Positions 13,714 to 19,443 of a stretch of 19,443 nt of DNA are shown piece after piece (within the stretch, counting starts at the first letter, position 1; each line of letters begins with the position of its first letter). The translations under genes and the position numbers were made by a program. The DNA is from Desulfobulbus sp. Its GTDB lineage: Bacteria > Desulfobacterota > Desulfobulbia > Desulfobulbales > Desulfobulbaceae. Location of the stretch: assembly GCA_011051825.1 (NCBI GenBank), contig DRKH01000137.1, positions 1-19,443 on the forward strand, given 5' to 3'. The notes below the pieces were generated by a model, which worked only from the letters and a program-made list of their open reading frames with translations, had not been told where the DNA came from and searched no databases.

Positions 13714-16365
13714 ATGAAGAAATGTGATACCGATTCACCTCAATGGGATATCTCTTCAATCGGGTTGCAGTCCAGGTTTTTACTCGGACTTGCCTGTATT
13801 TTTATCTGTTTCTGCGTGGTTGTGACCACTCTGCTCTATCTCTATGAAAAAAAGCGGTTGGAGAATGAGATCTACTACCAGACCGAACTCATCATGGCGG
13901 CTGTGGAGTCGACCAGGGCATATGTCAGGGACGTACTCCGTCCAAAGATGTATGAGACCCTGGGCCATGAGACGTTTATTCTCGAGGCCATGTCCACATC
14001 CTATATCAGCCGGGTGGTTATGGAACGGTTCCAGGAAACCCTGCCCTCTTTTGAATATCGGCGGGTGGCGATCAACGCCATGAATCCTGATTTTGAAGCC
14101 GATGCGCTTGAGCGGGAAAAAATTCAGTATTTCACGGAAAATCCGGCCATGAATGACTGGCACGGGATAGTCAAGTTGAAAGATCAGGCGTTGTACATGC
14201 GGTTTCGTCCGGTCCGTTTTACAACCCGATGTTTTCGCTGCCATGGTGATCCTGCCGACGCACCCCGGACGATTATAGATCTCTATGGAAAGGAGCACGG
14301 GTTCAACCAGAAGCCCGATGTCGTCAGCGGAGTAATCAGTGTCGGAGTTCCCGTCAATGCAGGGCTGATGCCCATTGTCGAGGTGGCCTGGAAGGTGTTC
14401 TGCGCGACGTTTATCGCGGTTGTTTTTCTTTATGGTATTATCTGGTTCTTCTTTAACAAGCTGATTATTCGTGACCTGCGCGGCCTGCTGGAAATTTTTC
14501 GGGATAACCTGCGCGACGAGCATGGGGTGCAGCTCTATGAACAGGCCCGGGCAACGGATGAGTTTGGCGAGTTGGCCGCTTCGGTACAGGTGGTTGCCCG
14601 CCATCTTCGGAAAACCAGATTGCAGCTGGAGGATTACGCCAAAAATCTCGAGGAAAAGGTGAAAGACCGGACCCGGGCCCTGCAGCGGTCGGAACAGCAT
14701 CTGCGTGAAAAGGTGATCACCCGGGGACAGGAACTGCGAACCTTAAACACCATCAGTGAGTTGATTACCCAATCCGTTTATCTGGCGGATATTTTACCCC
14801 GGGTCCTGCAACAGGCCCTTAAGGTAATGCCGGCGGCCGGTGCGGGTATGTATCTGGTTGACCGGGAAAAAGCCATGCTGGTCCTGCAGTGCCGGGAGCA
14901 TGCGGATGCACTTGTTGAAAGCATCCCGTTTGATGCCTCGGTCTGCCTGCCCTTTCTTGATGAAAAACGGCTCGATTTTGACGGTTTTATTCAACAAGCG
15001 GCCTGCGGTCGATACGGTACGGCCGGGGAAAAGGCGGTCCTGGTCAATAATTTCAACGTCCCGCTTTGCTGTCGCGGCCAGATCCTGGGGGTGATGACTT
15101 TTACCGGGAAGAACCTGAAGGATGTTGATGCCCAGCTCCAGGAGCTTTTATTCTCCATCGGTCATCAGATCGGTATCACCATAGAAAGTCTGCAGAATAT
15201 CGCCCGCCTCATTGACAGCAAGGAACTGCTGCAAACGGTGTTTGACGGCATTACCGATGTAGTGCTTCTGCTTGATCCGGAGTATCGGATACACCGGCAC
15301 GGCTGGACCAGATTCCATGCCGAGGCCTCAACCAATCATGGAAACAGTCCGGTACGGCATCATTCCATAGGCGATTTTCGGATAAAGATGGTCAACAAGG
15401 CCTTCCTGGATCAGCAGGGGCTCCAGCTTGAGGAGATTTTAAATCGATCGCTTTCCGAACTGCCTTTGAAAAATCCCTGTCCGTTCACCGCCTGTAAAAC
15501 AGCCTTTTCCGCCCTGTCCGGACCGCCGATTGTCGAACAGGTGAATGGTGAGGACGGAAACATCTATGAGGTAAACTTCTATCCCCTCTTTTCCGATCAG
15601 GGTGAATTGCGCAATATTGTCTGTTACGCTAAGGATATTACGGAAAAAATTGAAGTCGAGCGGCGTATTCAGCAGACCGAGAAACTGGTGTCGCTGGGCC
15701 AGCTGGCGGCCGGGGTTGCCCACGAAATCAACAACCCGCTGGGTATAATCCTCTGTTATACCGATATCCTCCTTGAGGACAATCTTGATCTTGATCCCCA
15801 GGCCTGCGAGGATGTCAGGGTAATAGAAAAACATGCCCGTTCCTGCCAGAAGATTGTCACCGATCTGCTCAATTTTTCCCGCAGTCAGAAAACGGATAAG
15901 TGTAACGGCTCGGTGAACCGGGCGATTGAAGAGGTCGTTGCCCTGGCAAAGCAGCAGTTTATCAAGCAGAAAATTCACCTGACGCTGCATCTGGATTATG
16001 AACTGCCCGATATCTTCCTTGACCGGGACAGGATCAAGCAGGTTTTTCTCAATCTGCTGATGAATGCGGCCCATGCCATCAGAGAGGAGGGAACGGTCCT
16101 GATTGTCACCGGCTACGATCAGGCGGCACACCGGATAGTGGTGACCGTTGAAGATGACGGCCAGGGCATTGAAGACGAGGTCATCGCCAAGATTTTTGAT
16201 CCGTTTTTTACAACAAAAGCCCCGGGCAGCGGAACCGGGCTGGGGCTTTCGGTGAGCTATGGTATTGTCCAGGATCATGGCGGTGATATCTGTGTGGAGT
16301 CACAACCCGGGCAGTGGACCCGGTTTACCATAACACTGCCGGTCAACAGGGCTGCCCAGGTATGA
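13714..16365 (+). CDS. Hybrid-sensor histidine kinase: DUF3365 heme-c sensor, HAMP-like, GAF, PAS, HisKA, HATPase
   Basis: An 883-aa membrane kinase. A helix at about 22-42 leads into an extracytoplasmic DUF3365 domain with heme-c motif CFRCH (C173, C176, H177) and the family stretch RRVAINAMNP. A second helix at about 226-248 is followed by a HAMP-like linker (to about 300), a coiled coil (about 300-345), a GAF-like domain (about 350-495), a PAS domain (about 503-645) and the kinase core. H670 in GVAHEINNP is the phosphorylated His. N-box NLLMNAAHA is at 780-788, DDGQGI at 814-819, and GTGLGLSVSYG at 840-850. The PAS domain contains a 31-residue His-rich insert. No receiver domain is present. 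The ribosome site is weak. It precedes a sigma-54 response regulator by 67 nt, its probable partner. Confidence 0.95.
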   Translation: MKKCDTDSPQWDISSIGLQSRFLLGLACIFICFCVVVTTLLYLYEKKRLENEIYYQTELIMAAVESTRAYVRDVLRPKMYETLGHETFILEAMSTSYISRVVMERFQETLPSFEYRRVAINAMNPDFEADALEREKIQYFTENPAMNDWHGIVKLKDQALYMRFRPVRFTTRCFRCHGDPADAPRTIIDLYGKEHGFNQKPDVVSGVISVGVPVNAGLMPIVEVAWKVFCATFIAVVFLYGIIWFFFNKLIIRDLRGLLEIFRDNLRDEHGVQLYEQARATDEFGELAASVQVVARHLRKTRLQLEDYAKNLEEKVKDRTRALQRSEQHLREKVITRGQELRTLNTISELITQSVYLADILPRVLQQALKVMPAAGAGMYLVDREKAMLVLQCREHADALVESIPFDASVCLPFLDEKRLDFDGFIQQAACGRYGTAGEKAVLVNNFNVPLCCRGQILGVMTFTGKNLKDVDAQLQELLFSIGHQIGITIESLQNIARLIDSKELLQTVFDGITDVVLLLDPEYRIHRHGWTRFHAEASTNHGNSPVRHHSIGDFRIKMVNKAFLDQQGLQLEEILNRSLSELPLKNPCPFTACKTAFSALSGPPIVEQVNGEDGNIYEVNFYPLFSDQGELRNIVCYAKDITEKIEVERRIQQTEKLVSLGQLAAGVAHEINNPLGIILCYTDILLEDNLDLDPQACEDVRVIEKHARSCQKIVTDLLNFSRSQKTDKCNGSVNRAIEEVVALAKQQFIKQKIHLTLHLDYELPDIFLDRDRIKQVFLNLLMNAAHAIREEGTVLIVTGYDQAAHRIVVTVEDDGQGIEDEVIAKIFDPFFTTKAPGSGTGLGLSVSYGIVQDHGGDICVESQPGQWTRFTITLPVNRAAQV
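15285..15384 (+). repeat. In-frame 93-bp insertion in the PAS domain bounded by 7-bp direct repeats
   Basis: TCGGATA occurs at 15285-15291 and again at 15378-15384, exactly 93 bp (31 codons) apart. Removing one repeat unit would join EYRI directly to KMVNKAF, restoring a normal PAS strand pair. The extra peptide is rich in His, Gly and Asn. The second DUF3365 histidine kinase has an uninterrupted PAS at the same point. This suggests insertion of a short element or a slippage event, not proven. Confidence 0.5.
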
Positions 16366-16432
16366 TCCGGCAACCCGATGATTTCATGGGCCAAAATAAA
16401 TTACCATAAAGTTCGGTCACGGATTCAGGAAA

Positions 16433-17866
16433 ATGGAAAACAGGATACCTCTGCAGAATATACTGATCATCGACGATCAGGCGGATTTGCTCAAGGGGCT
16501 GAAACGGATGCTTGGTCGGGAATTTCCCGATCTGTCGATCTTTACCTGCGTCAACACCGGGGAGGCCCTGGATCTTGTTGCCGGTAAGTCCATTGATCTT
16601 GTTCTGCTCGACATTCAGATGCCTGAAATGAACGGTTTTGAAATGCTGAACCGGCTGCAGCGGGTTGACGGCTCTGTGACCGTGATCATGATGACCGGCT
16701 ACGGCAGTATTGAGACCGCAGTTGAGGCGATCAAGGCCGGAGCCTATGATTTTATCACCAAACCCTTTGACAAGGCCGGTCTGTTTCGAACCGTGCGCAA
16801 GGGTCTTGAACATAACCTGCTGATCCGGGAAAACATTCGTCTGCGCCGGCGGATCCGGGAGACCGAGCCTTTTGCCGACTTTGTCGGAGAATCAAAGCCC
16901 ATGCAGCGTCTGTATCATGCGATCCGGACCACGGCCCGGACCGATTACACGGTTTTGATTCGCGGCGAATCGGGTACCGGCAAGGAACTCACGGCACGGG
17001 CCATTCACAGCCTCAGTAAACGGCGTGGTAAACCGCTGCTCATGGTCAACTGTCCGGCCATTCCCGAACACCTGCTGGAAAGCGAACTGTTCGGCCATAC
17101 CCGCGGGGCCTTTACCGGGGCCGAGCGTGATCAGAAAGGGCTGTTTGTCGAGGCCGACAAGTCCACCCTCTGCCTGGACGAAATCGGCGACGTGCCGGTT
17201 GCGGTGCAGACCAAGTTGCTCCGGGTGCTGCAGGAGCATGAGGTCAAACCGGTGGGCAGCCCGAAAACCCGGTCCGTGGACGTGCGGATCATTGCCTCGA
17301 CCAACCGGGAGCTGGAAAAAAAGATCCGTGAACGAACTTTTCGGGAAGATCTGTTCTACCGTCTGAATGTGGTTACCCTCCATACTCCTTCTCTGGCCGA
17401 AATCCGGGAGGATATTCCCCTGCTGGTCGATCATTTTACCAGAAAGGTCTGCGCCGAGCTTGATCTGCCCGAAAAGCAGTTTTCGCTGGACGCCGTTGAT
17501 GAGTTGACGATGCGGCCCTGGCCGGGCAATGTCCGGCAGCTGCAGAACGTGATTCGCGGGGCCGTGCTTTTCTGTCCCCATGAGAGTATTGACGCCCGCT
17601 ATCTGCGCAGGCCTGAGCGTGAAGAACGGGGCGGAGCCGAGTCGGTGGCAATGATGGAACAGTACAAGGAGGCCAAGGATAAGACCATCAGCAGGTTCAC
17701 GGTCAAGTATGTGTCCGAGCTGTTGCAGAAAACCGGCGGCAATGTCTCCCGGGCCGCGGAAATGTCGGGTCTGACCCGGGCCGCCTTGCAGAAGATCATG
17801 CGGCGCCACCGGATTGTTGCCGAGGACTACCGGCAGGGAAAAACATCATCATCGACCGAGGAATGA
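16433..17866 (+). CDS. Sigma-54-dependent response regulator, NtrC/AtoC family
   Basis: A 477-aa regulator with three domains. Residues 8-125 are a receiver with acidic pair D14-D15, phosphoacceptor D60 in LLDIQMP, T88 and K110. Residues 145-390 are an AAA+ sigma-54 activation domain: Walker A GESGTGKE (178-185), the sigma-54-contacting GAFTGA loop (225-230), Walker B TLCLDE (245-250), and the RPWPGNVRQL motif (361-370). Residues 420-462 are a Fis-type helix-turn-helix (GGNVSRAAEMSGLTRAALQKIMRR). It should activate sigma-54 promoters when phosphorylated by either flanking DUF3365 kinase. AGGA precedes the ATG closely. Its stop overlaps a downstream ATG as ATGA. Targets are unknown; no clear sigma-54 promoter was found in the window. 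Confidence 0.97.
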   Translation: MENRIPLQNILIIDDQADLLKGLKRMLGREFPDLSIFTCVNTGEALDLVAGKSIDLVLLDIQMPEMNGFEMLNRLQRVDGSVTVIMMTGYGSIETAVEAIKAGAYDFITKPFDKAGLFRTVRKGLEHNLLIRENIRLRRRIRETEPFADFVGESKPMQRLYHAIRTTARTDYTVLIRGESGTGKELTARAIHSLSKRRGKPLLMVNCPAIPEHLLESELFGHTRGAFTGAERDQKGLFVEADKSTLCLDEIGDVPVAVQTKLLRVLQEHEVKPVGSPKTRSVDVRIIASTNRELEKKIRERTFREDLFYRLNVVTLHTPSLAEIREDIPLLVDHFTRKVCAELDLPEKQFSLDAVDELTMRPWPGNVRQLQNVIRGAVLFCPHESIDARYLRRPEREERGGAESVAMMEQYKEAKDKTISRFTVKYVSELLQKTGGNVSRAAEMSGLTRAALQKIMRRHRIVAEDYRQGKTSSSTEE

Positions 17867-18009
17867 ACGTGCAAGCCGAAAAGACAGCACCCGTTTCCCT
17901 GCCCGCCGCCGCGCTCCTCTTCCCGGCAGGCAAAACCTCCACCGGGGGCCAGGGATCAGTAGCCCCGGGTGAAAAAATGAGAACAACAGGGCAGGGCGGG
18001 CCGTTGTGA
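17863..18009 (+). CDS. Possible 48-aa ORF linking regulator and second histidine kinase
   Basis: The ATG at 17863 overlaps the regulator stop (ATGA), and its TGA at 18007-18009 overlaps the GTG start of the next kinase (GTGA). AGGA abuts the start, so initiation would depend on coupling. The product begins MNVQAEKTAPVSLPAAALLF and is rich in Ala, Gly and Pro, without a recognisable domain. It may be a true small protein, or simply a coupling ORF that carries ribosomes from one gene to the next. A chance frame in a GC-rich spacer is also possible. Confidence 0.35.
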   Translation: MNVQAEKTAPVSLPAAALLFPAGKTSTGGQGSVAPGEKMRTTGQGGPL

Positions 18010-19443
18010 GATTTAGAGAACTGAAACTGACGACCAAATTCATGCTTGGTATGGGGCTGATCCTTCTTGGAACAGACTGTATTGTTTCGTTTTTTTTCTA
18101 TAGCTTTGTGAAAAATCTTTATCTTGAGGAGATCTATCAGAAAACCGAATTTACCCTGGGCTATATCGATGCGACTATGGAATTTGTCCGTGATGACCTT
18201 CGGCCCAGGATGCTCCACTTTCTGCCCAGGGATGAATTTATCAGTGAGGCCATGTCCACTTCGGTGGTCAACAAGAAAATCATGGCCCGTTTCATCAAGA
18301 GATTCCCCCGCAATGTGTACCGCCGGGTTGCGCTCAATCCCATGAACCCGAACAATATGGCCAATGCATTTGAGCTGGAAACCATTGACCGTTTTAATAA
18401 GAGTGCGCAGGGGGAACCCAACTGGCAGGGGCTGATCTCCAGAGACGGTCAGCAGTATTTCATCCGGCTCAAAGCGGTTCGTATGGAAGAATCGTGCCTT
18501 CTCTGCCACGGTGATCCAACCCTTTCCCCCAAATCACTGCTTAAACGATACGGCCCCGACCATGGCCATGACTGGAAAGTGGGTGAGGTCATAGGCCTGG
18601 AGTCGATCGCCATACCCGTTGCCCGGACCTTCTATCGGATACGACAGGCCGCGCTGGTCATTTTCATTCTGGGCCTGATCGTACTGGCAGTCGTCCTGGT
18701 CCTTATCAATTATTTTCATTTTGTCGTGGCCGTCCGTCCCCTTCGCCGGGCCAGTTCCTTTTTCAAGTCCGTGGTCGGCGGAGAAAAGGGGTTGAATGCC
18801 CGCTTCGAGGTCCAGGGCAGTGATGAGATTGCCGAACTGGCCAACTCGTTCAACCGGATGATCGGCCACCTGAAACAATCCGAGCAGGACGTCCGATCAT
18901 CGGAGGCCCGATACCGGCAGATTTTTGAGGGCTCCAAAGACGGTATTATCGTCACCGACTGTGAGGGGCTGGTTGTGGATGTCAACAATGCGGGTATCGA
19001 ACTTTTCGGCTGTAAAAACAGGCAGGAGTTCATGCAGAATGTCACTATTCATGACTTCTTCGTCCACCGGGAGGCGCGTAACGCCTTTCTCGTTCAGATG
19101 GAGGAACAGGGCTTTGTCATAGATTTTGAGGCACTGTTCAGGAAACGGGACAACAGCGAGATCGAGGTGCTCATCACCGCCACTCTCCAGCGCAATGAGC
19201 AGAAGCAGGGCTGCCTGTATGAGTGTATCATCCGGGATATCAGCGTGCGCAAGAGCATGGAAATGCAGATCCGCCAGGCTGAGAAACTGGCCTCCATCGG
19301 CCAGCTTGCCGCCGGTGTTGCCCATGAGATCAATAATCCACTCTCCATCATCCTTGGCTACACGGGCCTGCTTTTGAAAGAAAATCAGGACCAGCGGCTG
19401 ACCGGAGATCTTGAGATTATCCGTAACAATGCCGATATGTGCA
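18006..19443 (+). CDS. Second DUF3365 heme-c sensor histidine kinase (3' end cut by window)
   Basis: The frame is open to the window end (479 codons seen). The start is the GTG at 18006, the only initiation codon before the first membrane helix, with AGGGCGGG upstream. Residues 10-36 form a helix, followed by DUF3365 with CLLCH (C164, C167, H168) and RRVALNPMNP. A second helix is at about 214-238, a HAMP domain at 238-290, a PAS domain at about 300-415 (DGIIVTDCEGLVVDVNNAG), and HisKA with H440 in GVAHEINNP. The ATPase domain lies beyond the window. The sensor is closer to that of the Ser/Thr kinase (SCLHCHGD against SCLLCHGD; both have KRYG) than to the first histidine kinase. It follows the sigma-54 regulator and overlaps the small ORF, so it is likely in the same operon. 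Confidence 0.95.
   Translation, partial: MRFRELKLTTKFMLGMGLILLGTDCIVSFFFYSFVKNLYLEEIYQKTEFTLGYIDATMEFVRDDLRPRMLHFLPRDEFISEAMSTSVVNKKIMARFIKRFPRNVYRRVALNPMNPNNMANAFELETIDRFNKSAQGEPNWQGLISRDGQQYFIRLKAVRMEESCLLCHGDPTLSPKSLLKRYGPDHGHDWKVGEVIGLESIAIPVARTFYRIRQAALVIFILGLIVLAVVLVLINYFHFVVAVRPLRRASSFFKSVVGGEKGLNARFEVQGSDEIAELANSFNRMIGHLKQSEQDVRSSEARYRQIFEGSKDGIIVTDCEGLVVDVNNAGIELFGCKNRQEFMQNVTIHDFFVHREARNAFLVQMEEQGFVIDFEALFRKRDNSEIEVLITATLQRNEQKQGCLYECIIRDISVRKSMEMQIRQAEKLASIGQLAAGVAHEINNPLSIILGYTGLLLKENQDQRLTGDLEIIRNNADMC

Noticed and set aside
16892..17809. Minus-strand open frame of 305 codons
   Set aside because: It is antisense to the AAA+ domain of the sigma-54 regulator and has no recognisable motif.

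Overview
The window looks like chromosome from a Gram-negative anaerobe or microaerobe, most likely a Desulfobacterota member near the Desulfobulbales. This is inferred from gene content: heme-c DUF3365 (Tll0287-like) sensor kinases, a YeiH/UPF0324 putative sulfate exporter, Hanks-type kinases fused to universal stress protein (USP) domains, and an alpha-beta fused acetyl-CoA carboxylase carboxyltransferase. No rRNA or other taxonomic marker is present, so the assignment is moderate. GC content looks close to 50-55 percent. All protein genes up to 13.1 kb are on the minus strand and all after 13.7 kb are on the plus strand, so the intergenic stretch at 13.1-13.7 kb is a divergent control region.

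Layout: (1) 1-700 holds tRNA-Lys(CUU) with encoded CCA, a small Cys-containing protein and two long hairpins. (2) 677-4424 is a two-gene carboxylase unit, a divergent biotin carboxylase followed by an AccA-AccD fusion; no biotin carrier protein gene is in view. (3) 4425-4893 is non-coding and carries three exact 24-bp tandem repeats. (4) 4894-10393 is a tightly packed five-gene phosphosignalling operon read right to left: USP, tail-anchored unknown protein, Ser/Thr kinase-USP-CZB fusion, metallophosphoesterase, and a membrane Ser/Thr kinase whose sensor is a periplasmic heme-c DUF3365 domain. Spacings are 1, 46, -1 and 6 nt. (5) 10394-10741 holds a 26-bp REP-like inverted repeat and a strong terminator. 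(6) 10742-13086 is a three-gene membrane unit built around a YeiH-type transporter. (7) 13087-13713 is a leader region with a duplicated module and competing hairpins. (8) 13714-19443 is a two-component unit: DUF3365 histidine kinase, NtrC-type sigma-54 response regulator, a possible 48-codon ORF overlapping both neighbours, and a second DUF3365 histidine kinase cut by the window end.

The unifying theme is a redox or gas-sensing island. Three paralogous membrane proteins use the same CxxCH heme sensor but have different outputs: one Ser/Thr kinase and two histidine kinases flanking one sigma-54 activator. The Ser/Thr operon adds a soluble kinase with nucleotide-binding-like (USP) and predicted zinc-binding (CZB) sensors, plus a candidate phosphatase. 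That both arms read the same periplasmic signal is an inference from shared domains and proximity; cross-talk is not shown by sequence.
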